Shown piece by piece: positions 1 through 7,969 of a stretch of 64,000 nt of DNA. Under the pieces are notes generated by a model, which was not told where the DNA came from, did no database searches, and saw nothing but the letters and a program-made list of their open reading frames with translations. Positions within the stretch are counted from its first letter, which is position 1, and each line of letters starts with the position of its first letter. The translations under genes and the position numbers were made by a program. The stretch is from Pseudochrobactrum kiredjianiae (GTDB taxonomy: Bacteria; Pseudomonadota; Alphaproteobacteria; Rhizobiales; Rhizobiaceae): contig NZ_JAUCBM010000007.1 of the NCBI RefSeq assembly GCF_030362795.1, forward strand, positions 62,001 through 126,000, read 5' to 3'.

Positions 1-1
1 C

Positions 2-535
2 TATGGCTATCGCGATGCATGGTCAGTGGGCTTTGACGGACGTTATGTGCTGGGTGTATGGGTTGGCCGCGCTGATAATGGCGCTGTTCCGGGTTTGAGC
101 GGCTATGGTTCTGCCGCGCCGATCCTGTTTGAAGCTTTTTCCAAATCCGGCGTCGGGTTCACCCCGCTCAGCCCCGCGCCTGTCGGCACGATGCGGCTGC
201 GCCAGTCCGAGCTGCCCGTATCTCTACGCCGCTTCACGCCTTATCTCTCGCCGCTTGTCAGTGCATCCGTGCGGGAATCCGCACCGCAAATCCTGTTTCC
301 GCCGGAAGGTGCACGGGTTGAACTCTCCAACCAGTCTGACGGCAGCACCGCACCGCTGGCTTTGAAAATGCAGGGCGGCCGCGCTCCGTTCATCTGGCTA
401 GCCAATGGCAAACCACTGGATAAAGCTTCACGCAAGCGTTCTGGTCTCTGGCAACCGGATGGCGCAGGCTATTCCACACTAACCGTCATTGATGCCATTG
501 GCCGTGCCGCCAGTGTGCGCGTATTCATCGATTAA
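2..535 (+). CDS. pbpC: Penicillin-binding protein 1C, C-terminal part (partial gene)
   Basis: This is the 3' end of a gene whose start lies before the window; the frame is open from base 2. The visible start reads YGYRDAWSVGFDGRYVLGVWVGR, split here as YGYRDAWSVG and FDGRYVLGVWVGR, typical of the end of the transpeptidase domain of PBP1c, a bifunctional peptidoglycan glycosyltransferase/transpeptidase in the inner membrane. The last roughly 90 residues (from APQILFPPEGARVEL) match the beta-rich BiPBP C-terminal domain of that family. The catalytic domains are outside the window, so activity cannot be judged. Downstream are a short spacer and the metQ leader, with no clear terminator. Confidence 0.85.
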   Translation, partial: YGYRDAWSVGFDGRYVLGVWVGRADNGAVPGLSGYGSAAPILFEAFSKSGVGFTPLSPAPVGTMRLRQSELPVSLRRFTPYLSPLVSASVRESAPQILFPPEGARVELSNQSDGSTAPLALKMQGGRAPFIWLANGKPLDKASRKRSGLWQPDGAGYSTLTVIDAIGRAASVRVFID

Positions 536-809
536 AACTTAGCACTAAACATATTTCCGCATTTTACCCGGCCCGCAGCGCATCATGCATTGCGGGCGTT
601 TTTGTGCTGTCTTAACGGTGAAAGACGATTCCGCACCACTGCACCTTATTACGAAACGCACAATGCTAAATATAAACATATATTTATCTGCGATAGTTTT
701 ATTCGTAAATATCAATAATTAAGCAAAAATATTCTAAAAATATCTTTTTCGTAGTTTAAACTTCCTTGTTATCAGACGCCATTCTGTGAAGAATATGATC
801 ACACAATCC

Positions 810-878
810 GCCTGCCTCCGATTGAGAGCAAACAGGTGAGAGATTGGTGAGGCAAAACAGGCAAGCGAAAGATCGCTT
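810..878 (+). promoter_or_regulatory. Structured leader of metQ: two predicted hairpins
   Basis: Upstream of metQ a bipartite stem can be drawn: GCCTGCCTC at 810-818 pairs with GAGGC (849-853) and CAGGC (858-862), with an unpaired AAAA between the two halves. It is followed directly by a perfect 6-bp hairpin AAGCGA/TCGCTT (863-868 with 873-878, loop AAGA). The hairpins end 27 nt before the start codon, so they could act on translation or transcript stability. I do not recognise the SAM-II or another known methionine riboswitch consensus. Confidence 0.35.
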
Positions 879-905
879 CCTGACGATTTTATAAGGAAAA
901 CAGCA

Positions 906-1757
906 ATGTCGTTGTTAGATATCGCCCGCGTCAAAACTTTAATTTCGCGCCGCACCGGCATGAAAATGATGCTGCTTTCCGCTGTTGCCATGAGCGTTGC
1001 ATTTGCTGCACCTCTGTCAGTTCAGGCCGCAGATCAGTCGATCAAAGTCGGCATTATGGGCGGCGAAGATGAAGACATCTGGAAAGTTGTCGCTGAGCAG
1101 GCTGCAAAAGAAGGCCTCAAAATCGAAACCGTTATCTTCAATGATTACACCCAGCCAAATGAAGCGCTGGAACGTAAAGAAATTGACGCCAATGCGTTTC
1201 AGCATGAGCCTTATCTGAATGAGCAGATCAAACAACAGGGCTACAAAATTTCTGTTGCCGGTTATACTGCCCTTTTCCCGATCGGCATTTATTCCCGCAA
1301 AGTTGAAAAGCTGGAAGATCTGAAAGACGGCGCAATTGTCGGCGTACCGAATGACCCGACCAATGAAGGCCGCGCCCTGCGCGTTCTCGAAAGCAAAGGT
1401 CTGATTAAACTCAATCCGGATGCAGGCATTCTTGCAACCCCGATTGATATTGTTGAAAACCCTAAAAAGCTTGAAATCAAAGAACTGGATGCCGGTGTTG
1501 TCGGCCTTTCTATCGATGATCTCGATGCAGCTGTGGTTAACAACAACTGGGCTGCCAAATCCGGTCTGGATCCAGTGAAAGATGCAATCGGTTGGGAAGC
1601 TAAGGAAAACAATCCTTACCGCAACTTTATTGCAATCCGCACAGGCGACAAAGATGCAGCATGGGTCAAACCATTGATTGCAGCTTTCCAGAATGAACCT
1701 GTTAAAGCAGAGCTTGACCGCGCCTATAAAGGCACCGGTATCCCAGCCTGGGAATAA
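906..1757 (+). CDS. metQ: Methionine ABC transporter substrate-binding protein (MetQ/NlpA family)
   Basis: Periplasmic binding component of the methionine importer, working with MetN and MetI encoded next. 283 residues. The start ATG has AAGGA at 893-897 in front. Residues 1-41 look like a signal peptide with a basic n-region (ISRRTGMK), a hydrophobic core (LLSAVAMSVAFAA) and an AxA-type site SVQA|ADQ. There is no lipobox cysteine, so unlike E. coli MetQ it is probably a soluble periplasmic protein. Family hallmarks follow: IKVGIMGGEDEDIWK, NDYTQPNEALERKEIDANAFQHEPYL and VGVPNDPTNEGRAL. It is the first gene of the operon, and a strong hairpin separates it from metN, suggesting that more binding protein than transporter is made. 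Confidence 0.93.
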   Translation: MSLLDIARVKTLISRRTGMKMMLLSAVAMSVAFAAPLSVQAADQSIKVGIMGGEDEDIWKVVAEQAAKEGLKIETVIFNDYTQPNEALERKEIDANAFQHEPYLNEQIKQQGYKISVAGYTALFPIGIYSRKVEKLEDLKDGAIVGVPNDPTNEGRALRVLESKGLIKLNPDAGILATPIDIVENPKKLEIKELDAGVVGLSIDDLDAAVVNNNWAAKSGLDPVKDAIGWEAKENNPYRNFIAIRTGDKDAAWVKPLIAAFQNEPVKAELDRAYKGTGIPAWE

Positions 1758-1795
1758 GACCTGTCTTAACATTCAGGCTTAAACCGCGCATATTA

Positions 1796-1823
1796 ACGGT
1801 CCGGATTCATCCGGACCGTTTTG
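1796..1823 (+). terminator. Strong hairpin with T-run between metQ and metN
   Basis: A perfect 10-bp stem ACGGTCCGGA / TCCGGACCGT with a TTCA loop, followed by TTTT. It looks like a factor-independent terminator 38 bases after the metQ stop. Because metN and metI have no obvious separate promoter, it probably acts as a partial terminator that keeps transporter levels below those of the binding protein. Confidence 0.75.
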
Positions 1824-1891
1824 CACTCTGAGCATTGCCTTTTTTGCTCCGTTATTATTGCCTCAATTTAAAGAAAGAGCTCGAGGATAAA

Positions 1892-3016
1892 GTGAATACT
1901 TCAGCTCCAATAAAGAATATGCAGCAAAAGCTGTCTTCCGTATCCGGTCAGCCTCCCGTGACCGGTGATGAAGTTGTCAAACTTTCCAATATTAAACGCA
2001 TGTTCGGCGACACACCTGCCGTCAATGATATTTCCCTTTCAGTGAATCGCGGTGAAATTCTCGGCATTATCGGCCGCAGCGGTGCCGGAAAATCGACTTT
2101 GATCCGTTGCCTCAACGGGTTGGAGCAGCCGGACAATGGCTCGGTCATCATTGAAGGTCAGGAAATTACAGGACTTACTGAGCGCCAGTTGCAACCGGTA
2201 CGTCGCCGTATCGGCATGATTTTTCAGCACTTCAACCTGATGTCAGCCAAAACTGTTGCGCAAAATATTGCAATGCCGTTGAAGATTGCAGGTATTGCCA
2301 AACCCGAACGGCAAAAAATCGTTGCCGAGCTTCTGGAACTGGTCGGCCTCTCTGAACGTGCACAGCATTATCCGGCACAGCTTTCCGGTGGTCAGAAACA
2401 GCGCGTCGGTATTGCCCGTGCTTTGGCGGCTAAACCGAGCTTGCTCCTGTCCGATGAAGCAACATCTGCCCTTGATCCGGAAACTACCCAGTCCATTCTG
2501 GCACTGCTGAAAGACATCAACCAGAAACTCGGTCTGACCATTCTGCTGATTACCCATGAAATGGATGTAATCCGCAAAATTGCCGACCGTGTGATTGTGC
2601 TGGATCACGGACAGATCGCCGAACAAGGCCCTGTCTGGGAGGTTTTTGCCCGCCCGAAAACAGAAACCACTAAGAACCTGCTGAAAATGCTGACCCCTGC
2701 CTTGCCGGAAAGTATCGCTGCGCATCTGACACAGGATCAGCAAGCTGCGAGTGAAGCCATCATCCGCATCCGCATTTCCGGTGAAGCTGCCCGCAGACCG
2801 ATCATCAATGATATCGCCTCTGCCTCCGGCCTCAATGCCCGCCTTGTTCATGGCGGTATTGATACCATTCAGGGAGAGCCGGTCGGTACATTATTCCTCG
2901 GCCTCCCCGCACATAACCAGTCAGACCTGCAAAAGGCTGTTGGTTTTCTGAAGACAATTTGTGATGAAACGGAGGTTGCTGGATATGTCTCAGTTCCTGA
3001 CACCCGCAATGCTTGA
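1892..3016 (+). CDS. metN: Methionine ABC transporter ATP-binding protein MetN
   Basis: ATPase subunit of the D-/L-methionine importer on the inner face of the membrane. I chose the GTG at 1892, preceded by AGGA at 1884-1887, rather than the TTG at 1835; this gives 374 residues with about 28 extra N-terminal residues before the ABC domain. Visible motifs: Walker A GRSGAGKST (61-69), signature LSGGQKQR, Walker B LLLSDEATSALDP and the switch histidine in LLITHEMD. The C-terminal ~80 residues (from IRIRISGEAARRPIINDIA) correspond to the ACT-like NIL domain, which binds methionine and inhibits transport in characterised homologues. metI starts inside the 3' end of this gene (32-nt overlap), so the two are translationally coupled. 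Confidence 0.94.
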   Translation: MNTSAPIKNMQQKLSSVSGQPPVTGDEVVKLSNIKRMFGDTPAVNDISLSVNRGEILGIIGRSGAGKSTLIRCLNGLEQPDNGSVIIEGQEITGLTERQLQPVRRRIGMIFQHFNLMSAKTVAQNIAMPLKIAGIAKPERQKIVAELLELVGLSERAQHYPAQLSGGQKQRVGIARALAAKPSLLLSDEATSALDPETTQSILALLKDINQKLGLTILLITHEMDVIRKIADRVIVLDHGQIAEQGPVWEVFARPKTETTKNLLKMLTPALPESIAAHLTQDQQAASEAIIRIRISGEAARRPIINDIASASGLNARLVHGGIDTIQGEPVGTLFLGLPAHNQSDLQKAVGFLKTICDETEVAGYVSVPDTRNA

Positions 3017-3662
3017 TCTGCTTTGGCGCTCACTTGGCGAAACCCTGATCATGACCGGCTTCTCCAGCCTGTTCACTCTGATTTTCGGCCTGCCGCTCGG
3101 TCTGCTGCTGATCCTGACAGACCGTAACGGGCTGTTGCAAAATATTGCCGTGAACCGTGTTGTCGGTGCAGTGGTCAACGCCTTCCGCTCAGTACCCTTT
3201 ATCATCCTGCTGGTGGCACTGATCCCGTTCACACGCCTGATTATGGGTACGGCACTTGGCACTTGGGCATCCATTGTGCCGCTGTCGATTGCCGCGATCC
3301 CTTATTATGCCCGTATGGCGGAAGTATCGCTGCGTGAAGTCGATCACGGTCTGATCGAAGCTGCGCGTTCCATGGGTGCAAGCCGCTGGACGATTATCAA
3401 GGAAGTTTTGATACCGGAATCCATGCCGGGTCTGATTGCAGGCTTTACCGTGACAATCGTCACGCTGATTGGTGCTTCGGCTATGGCCGGTGCAATCGGT
3501 GCCGGTGGTCTGGGCGACCTTGCTATCCGTTATGGCTATCAGCGCTTTAACTATCCGATTATGGCGGCTGTTGTGGCTGTGCTGATTGTGATTGTCTGCC
3601 TGATCCAGTGGATCGGTGACCGCTTAGTACAAAAAGTCGATAAGCGTATCGTTAAGCGCTAA
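2985..3662 (+). CDS. metI: Methionine ABC transporter permease MetI
   Basis: Inner-membrane channel subunit of the methionine importer. The start ATG at 2985 has GGAGG at 2971-2975; upstream in-frame GTG/ATG codons at 2961/2964 lack this. 225 residues with about five hydrophobic segments, the usual size and topology of MetI. The EAA coupling motif is visible as EAARSMGASRWTIIKEVLIPES in the second half, which contacts the Q-loop of MetN. It overlaps metN by 32 nt and ends the operon just before a palindromic repeat and a strong terminator. Confidence 0.94.
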   Translation: MSQFLTPAMLDLLWRSLGETLIMTGFSSLFTLIFGLPLGLLLILTDRNGLLQNIAVNRVVGAVVNAFRSVPFIILLVALIPFTRLIMGTALGTWASIVPLSIAAIPYYARMAEVSLREVDHGLIEAARSMGASRWTIIKEVLIPESMPGLIAGFTVTIVTLIGASAMAGAIGAGGLGDLAIRYGYQRFNYPIMAAVVAVLIVIVCLIQWIGDRLVQKVDKRIVKR

Positions 3663-3709
3663 AGCATGTCTCCCAAAAGTGGACACCGGTTTTGGGATAA
3701 AGACATGCG
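3663..3709. repeat. Palindromic intergenic element, family A, copy 1
   Basis: A nested palindrome: outer stem GCATGTC/GACATGC and inner stem CCAAAA/TTTTGG around a GTGGACACCGG core. Related copies with the same CAAAAGTG...CACCGGTTTTG layout lie at 25755-25800, 36343-36388 and 37482-37525, always between genes. This resembles intergenic repeats widespread in Rhizobiales. Confidence 0.75.
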
Positions 3710-3716
3710 CAAAAAC

Positions 3717-3742
3717 AAAGGCCGGTGAAAACCGGCCTTTTT
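3717..3742 (+). terminator. Terminator of the metQNI operon
   Basis: Stem GGCCGGT / ACCGGCC with a GAAA loop, flanked by A-run and TTTTT; it can also serve the convergent VOC gene on the minus strand. Confidence 0.9.
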
Positions 3743-3756
3743 ACTATCTCACAGAA

Positions 3757-4167
3757 TTAGCTATGTTTCTCATGAACACCGACTTCAACAGTATTGCCGT
3801 CGGGATCAAATACCAGAGCCGCGAAATAGCCCATCTCCTGCGGCCCCTGATAGGATGGCGCGCCGCTGTCGCGTCCGCCGGATTTCAACGCCGCCTGATA
3901 AAAGATCTCGACCTGCTCACGGCTCTTGGCACTGAATTTCAGATGCAGATGCTCTCCGGGTTGCAGCGCCGGTTCCTCTGCAGCGCCACCCTTTGCAGCA
4001 ATCACCCGCAAAAACGGCAATGAACTACGGGCATTGCCGCTGACAAAAAACAGATTGTCAGCCGTCTGCAACACACGAAGCTCCAGTGCAGCCATGCTGC
4101 CGGAGTAAAATTGATAGGATGCCGGAATATTCCGGCTCTCAAAGCCGATATGGTCGAATAAAGACAT
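3757..4167 (-). CDS. VOC-superfamily (glyoxalase/bleomycin resistance-like) protein
   Basis: A single vicinal-oxygen-chelate protein of 136 residues if the ATG at 4167 is used; a TTG two codons upstream (4173) is also possible and neither has a good ribosome-binding site. The start MSLFDHIGFESRNIPASYQFY and the end FAALVFDPDGNTVEVGVHEK are the usual first and last strands of a VOC module, with possible metal ligands His6 near the N terminus and the Glu in VEVG. The substrate cannot be read from sequence. It is downstream of the TPR gene on the same strand but separated by a terminator, so it is probably transcribed alone. Confidence 0.8.
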   Translation of the reverse strand: MSLFDHIGFESRNIPASYQFYSGSMAALELRVLQTADNLFFVSGNARSSLPFLRVIAAKGGAAEEPALQPGEHLHLKFSAKSREQVEIFYQAALKSGGRDSGAPSYQGPQEMGYFAALVFDPDGNTVEVGVHEKHS

Positions 4168-4197
4168 AGCCAATAATATAGAGAGCTTCTGCCATAA

Positions 4198-4235
4198 GAA
4201 AAGAGCCGCCGGATATTCAATCCTGCGGCTCTTTA
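4198..4235 (-). terminator. Terminator downstream of the TPR lipoprotein gene
   Basis: A 9-bp stem (AAGAGCCGC / GCGGCTCTT, 4201-4209 with 4225-4233) with a 15-nt loop, followed on the minus strand by a TTTTCTT tract; sits between the TPR gene and the VOC gene. Confidence 0.8.
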
Positions 4236-4269
4236 ACTTGCTATGCTGAGCTAATATAAGTGCACACAG

Positions 4270-5127
4270 TTATCGTGTGCGGCTCAGACCATCTTTGGCC
4301 GGCTTATATTGCGGATCAAGCTGCACAGCACGGGCATAGGAGGCCGCTGCACGCTTTTTATCGCCACGATGCTCATAGACCAGCGCCTGATTGGCCCAGC
4401 TCTCAGCAACCTTGTCATCCAGCCCGATAGCCGTATTGAAATCATCAAAGGCGTTATCGTAATCGCCAAGTGCCGCATAGGAAATCCCGCGGCCATTATA
4501 AGGCTCTGGCGCATTCGACTGGAGGGAGGCAGCAGCCGAGAAATCCTCAATCGCCTGTTTGTGCTGGCCACGTGCCTGATAAATCAGACCGCGATTGTGA
4601 TAGGCACGGCCATCCGTCGTATCCAGCTGGATGGCGCGGTTGAAATCCAACATCGCCTCATCCAGACGCCCTGCCTGACGATACACATTACCACGACCGG
4701 TATAGGCCGCATCATATTGCGGATTGATCTGAATGGCGCGGCTGTAATCCTGTACGGCCGCTGCATCATTTTTCAGATAGCGCTGAATAAGCGCGCGATT
4801 GGCATAGGCCTGATAATAATTCGGGTCGAGCTGGATCGCTGTATCAAAATCCTTCATCGCCTCACGGTAGCGCCCTGCCTTACCATAGGCAGAGCCACGC
4901 ACATTATAGCTCTCAGGATTACGCGGATTGCTCTGAATAACCGTTGTCAGCGAACCGATATTCTCGCTGGAGCCCTGCGCCAGATCGACAGGTGTGAGAA
5001 TGGAATTGGAAGTGCTCTGACAGCCCGCAAGAGCCAAAACTGCGCAGGATGCTGCACCCAGCACCATATTGCGCCAAAACCGGCGCGGCTCTTGTCGCGT
5101 CAGATTTACACTCACCAAAGATGCCAT
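4270..5127 (-). CDS. TPR-repeat lipoprotein
   Basis: 285 residues beginning MASLVSVNLTRQEPRRFW, with a hydrophobic stretch and a lipobox LAGC (Cys36), so it should be exported and lipid-anchored. From about residue 65 to 275 it consists of at least six consecutive tetratricopeptide units of 34 residues; the recurring pattern is AYxNRGxxYxxxGxxxxAixDFxxAIxLDP. This resembles NlpI-type lipoproteins that scaffold envelope proteins such as peptidoglycan hydrolases, but the exact partner is not evident. A long open frame on the opposite strand (4309-5214) is a by-product of the repeat composition. It has its own terminator and no operon partner. Confidence 0.85.
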   Translation of the reverse strand: MASLVSVNLTRQEPRRFWRNMVLGAASCAVLALAGCQSTSNSILTPVDLAQGSSENIGSLTTVIQSNPRNPESYNVRGSAYGKAGRYREAMKDFDTAIQLDPNYYQAYANRALIQRYLKNDAAAVQDYSRAIQINPQYDAAYTGRGNVYRQAGRLDEAMLDFNRAIQLDTTDGRAYHNRGLIYQARGQHKQAIEDFSAAASLQSNAPEPYNGRGISYAALGDYDNAFDDFNTAIGLDDKVAESWANQALVYEHRGDKKRAAASYARAVQLDPQYKPAKDGLSRTR

Positions 5128-5390
5128 TCATGCACTCCTCAAAAGCAGCATACCAACGCTCTTATCAGAGGCGACACACCGCAGATTATATCCCAAGGCT
5201 TGCGCAGACGATGATCGCCTGTTGCCCGACAGCTTTACCCCGCCATACAGAAAAAAGGCGGAAGCGAATATTCACCCCACCTTAAAGCTGTTTTTCAGCG
5301 ATGCAAATATATTGGCATGGTCAAATTTTACAATAAAGCTACATATTTCACCAGTTCCCGTGAACAAGTGATCAGCATTGTCAAAAACAT

Positions 5391-5496
5391 TAGAGCGCCG
5401 TGTGCCAGACTTGGCACACAAAGGTCGCTCTAACACTTTAAAATTAGAGCATAATTTTACCTTAAACTGATCAAAGTTTAAGGAATTATGCTCTAA
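5391..5496. repeat. Bipartite palindromic element, family D, copy 1 (full length)
   Basis: Two hairpins in tandem. First: AGAGCG at 5392-5397 pairs with CGCTCT, enclosing an inner stem GTGTGCC/GGCACAC. Second: TTAGAGCATAATT pairs with AATTATGCTCTAA (ending 5496), enclosing CCTTAAACT/AGTTTAAGG. Bases 5391-5457 are identical to 25883-25949. Confidence 0.8.
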
Positions 5497-5590
5497 CACA
5501 AAGCAAAACGCACGATCTCACGATCATGCGCTGCTTCATCAGTATATCTGATCAGAAACCATGCAGCAAACAGCTACAGGTTCGCTCTGA

Positions 5591-5821
5591 TTAGCGGGCC
5601 GCTACGCGACCGCCGCCTACCAGACCTTCACGCTGTGCGCGCTTACGAGCCAGCTTGCGTGCGCGGCGAACGGCTTCAGCCTTTTCGCGGGCGCGCTTTT
5701 CAGATGGCTTTTCATAATGGCCGCGCATTTTCATTTCGCGGAAAATACCTTCACGCTGCATCTTTTTCTTAAGAGCGCGGAGAGCCTGATCAACATTATT
5801 ATCGCGTACGAGTACCTGCAC
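5591..5821 (-). CDS. rpsU: 30S ribosomal protein S21
   Basis: 76 residues starting [20 protein letters not shown], the conserved S21 N terminus; the C-terminal half is a very basic helix ([13 protein letters not shown]) as in alphaproteobacterial S21, with a short glycine/arginine tail. S21 binds the small subunit near the 3' end of 16S rRNA and aids initiation. The start codon is GTG (complement of 5819-5821), preceded by GGAACGGGA. The gene stands alone; a 556-base region separates it from the divergent sox operon. Confidence 0.95.
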   Translation of the reverse strand: MQVLVRDNNVDQALRALKKKMQREGIFREMKMRGHYEKPSEKRAREKAEAVRRARKLARKRAQREGLVGGGRVAAR

Positions 5822-6377
5822 GTGTAATCCCGTTCCGTTTCAGTTAGATTTTCAGTTTAGCCTGAAGGCATCGGTGAGCCTCAAAGACAACTCAGTCTGG
5901 CAGTTCCGCTAGGGAGCCGTCTGATGGCTGGAAATCTTAAGACTTCGCAACGGCCTTCCGATGCAAATTCGAGTGCCGTTTAACAGTCTCCGGCGTAATT
6001 GTCCACACGGAATCCGCAACGGCACCCCCGATCAGGCCTTATCAACCTCATTATTACAGTTTTAACGGTAAAAATCACGTTTTATTTGGGTATTTCGTTG
6101 AGTGAACAGGACTACTTTTCTTTCAGACCACCCAAAAATCTCCGGTCTTTTCACAGAGATTCTCTGCAATTGATATCGCGTAAAGAAGCACAAAACATAG
6201 TGAGTCCTTTCTCTGTTATGCTGCTTGGAAAGCAAACAGCGTTTTGAAGCTTTTCAGCAAATAAAAACCGCATGATACGCCACAACCCGTCGTAAAATGG
6301 CAAAGTTGGTGTCGGCATTTGGTCTATCTTGAAAACAACAGGCGGAAAAACCTTCCGCTCCCAAATAAGGGGACATT
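5822..6377. other. Long intergenic region between rpsU and soxB
   Basis: Divergent promoter region of 556 bases. It must hold the rpsU leader (5822 to about 6000) and the sox operon promoter. A short open frame at 5999-6247 starts with TTG, lacks a ribosome-binding site and has no recognisable protein; I do not call it. I could not identify a convincing -35/-10 pair, a riboswitch or a known small RNA here. Confidence 0.5.
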
Positions 6378-7631
6378 ATGCGTAAGTTTTCAGTATTTGC
6401 AGTTGCCCGTGAAGCACTGCGCGGCAATAAAGGCTGGGAGCCACAATGGGCTTCACCGGAACCGCGTGCCAGCTATGATGTGATTATTGTCGGCGGCGGC
6501 GGCCACGGTCTGGGTGCCGCCTATTATCTGGCCAAAGAACACGGCATCACCAATATTGCAGTACTGGAAAAGGGCTGGATCGGCGGCGGCAATACCGGCC
6601 GTAACACCACCATCATCCGTTCCAACTACCTGTATGAAGAGAGCATGAATATCTATGAGCATTCGCTCAAAATGTGGGAAGGTCTGTCGCAGGATCTCAA
6701 CTACAATGTGATGTTCTCGCCGCGCGGCGTATTGATGTTGTCGCATAATATCCATGACAAGCAATCCTTCAGCCGCCACATCAATGCCAACCGCCTTTAT
6801 GGCATCGACAATGAATGGCTGACACCGGAACAAGCCAAGGCCTATTGCCCGCCGCTGAATATTTCACAAAACTCCCGCTATCCGATCAATGGTGCGGCCT
6901 TGCAGCGTCGCGGCGGCGTTGCCCGTCACGATGCCGTTGCATGGGGTTATGCCCGTGCGGCTTCAGACCGTGGTGTTCATATTATCCAGAATTGTGAAGT
7001 GCTCGGCATTCGCCGCAATGCCGACGGCAGTGTCAGCGGTGTAGAAACCAATCGCGGCTTTATCGGCGCTAAGAAGATCGGCGTCTCGGCTTCCGGTCAC
7101 TCCTCTGTCATCATGAATATGGCTGATGTTCGCGTGCCACTGCAAAGCTCCCCATTGCAGGCACTGGTTTCTGAACCGATGAAACCGATTGTACCATGCG
7201 TCGTCATGTCTAATGCGGTTCATGCTTATATTTCTCAGTCGGATAAAGGCGAGTTCGTGATCGGCGCAGGCACAGATCAATATAACTCCTACTCCCAAAC
7301 CGGCGGGTTGCAGATCATTACTCATACGCTGGATGCAATCTGTGAGCTGTTCCCGATGTTCCGCCGTGTGAAGATGATGCGCCAATGGGGCGGTGTCACC
7401 GATAACACCATCGACCGCGCACCAATCCAGAGCAAAACCCCTGTGCAAAACCTGTTCATCAATGCAGGCTGGGGTACTGGCGGTTTCAAGGCAACACCGG
7501 GTTCTGCCCATCTGTTCGCCCATCTGATCGCCCGTGGTGAACCCCATGCATTGGCTGCCGGCTTCACGCTTGATCGTTTCCGCACCGGCCGCCTGATTGA
7601 CGAAGCAGCAGCAGCAGCCGTAGCCCACTAA
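6378..7631 (+). CDS. soxB: Sarcosine oxidase, beta subunit
   Basis: Catalytic flavoprotein subunit of heterotetrameric sarcosine oxidase, which demethylates sarcosine to glycine, producing H2O2 and passing the methyl carbon to tetrahydrofolate. 417 residues; ATG with AAGGGG upstream. The dinucleotide-binding motif VGGGGHGLGAAYYLA lies near residues 38-52, followed by a glycine-rich NTGRNTTIIRSNY. His184 in GGVARHDAVAWGYAR corresponds to the histidine that carries covalent FMN in characterised SoxB. The C-terminal GWGTGGFKATPGS is the usual FAD-contact loop. First gene of soxBDAG, 11 bases before soxD. Confidence 0.96.
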   Translation: MRKFSVFAVAREALRGNKGWEPQWASPEPRASYDVIIVGGGGHGLGAAYYLAKEHGITNIAVLEKGWIGGGNTGRNTTIIRSNYLYEESMNIYEHSLKMWEGLSQDLNYNVMFSPRGVLMLSHNIHDKQSFSRHINANRLYGIDNEWLTPEQAKAYCPPLNISQNSRYPINGAALQRRGGVARHDAVAWGYARAASDRGVHIIQNCEVLGIRRNADGSVSGVETNRGFIGAKKIGVSASGHSSVIMNMADVRVPLQSSPLQALVSEPMKPIVPCVVMSNAVHAYISQSDKGEFVIGAGTDQYNSYSQTGGLQIITHTLDAICELFPMFRRVKMMRQWGGVTDNTIDRAPIQSKTPVQNLFINAGWGTGGFKATPGSAHLFAHLIARGEPHALAAGFTLDRFRTGRLIDEAAAAAVAH

Positions 7632-7642
7632 GGATAATTATC

Positions 7643-7969
7643 ATGCTTTTGATCCATTGCCCTTATTGCGGCGAAGACCGCTCGGAACTGGAGTTCCGCA
7701 GCGCACACGATGCCCATATTGCCCGCCCGACCAATATAACCGAGCTTTCGGACGAAGAATTTGTTGAGTTTCTCTATTGGCGCGACAATCCCAAAGGCGT
7801 GATTTTTGAACGCTGGCGGCATATTCACGGCTGCGGCCGCTTCTTCAACGCAGCGCGTGATACGGTGAGCGACAGGTTCCTGCTCACCTACAAAGCCGGA
7901 GAGCCGAAACCGGATCTCAGCAAAATTACGCAGACAAACAGTGTTGCGGCCAAGGAGAGTGGCAAATGA
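7643..7969 (+). CDS. soxD: Sarcosine oxidase, delta subunit
   Basis: Small subunit of 108 residues. It begins MLLIHCPYCGEDRSELEF with a CxxC pair (Cys6, Cys9) and later has HIHGCGRFFNAARDT; the cysteines and histidine form the zinc site known in this family, and DRFLLTYKAGEPKPDL is a conserved end. ATG has AGGAT upstream. Its stop overlaps the soxA start as ATGA, so translation is coupled and subunits are probably made in equal amounts. Confidence 0.95.
   Translation: MLLIHCPYCGEDRSELEFRSAHDAHIARPTNITELSDEEFVEFLYWRDNPKGVIFERWRHIHGCGRFFNAARDTVSDRFLLTYKAGEPKPDLSKITQTNSVAAKESGK

Noticed and set aside
1017-1772. 251-codon minus-strand frame over metQ
   Set aside because: Antisense to a clear MetQ gene, composition typical of a shadow frame.
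4309-5214. Long open frame on the plus strand across the TPR lipoprotein gene
   Set aside because: Antisense shadow caused by the repetitive codon pattern; low-complexity Ile/Arg-rich translation with no start signal.
5272-5499. 75-codon minus-strand frame
   Set aside because: Consists mostly of the family D palindromic element.
5999-6247. 82-codon frame upstream of soxB
   Set aside because: Non-ATG start, no ribosome-binding site, no recognisable protein.
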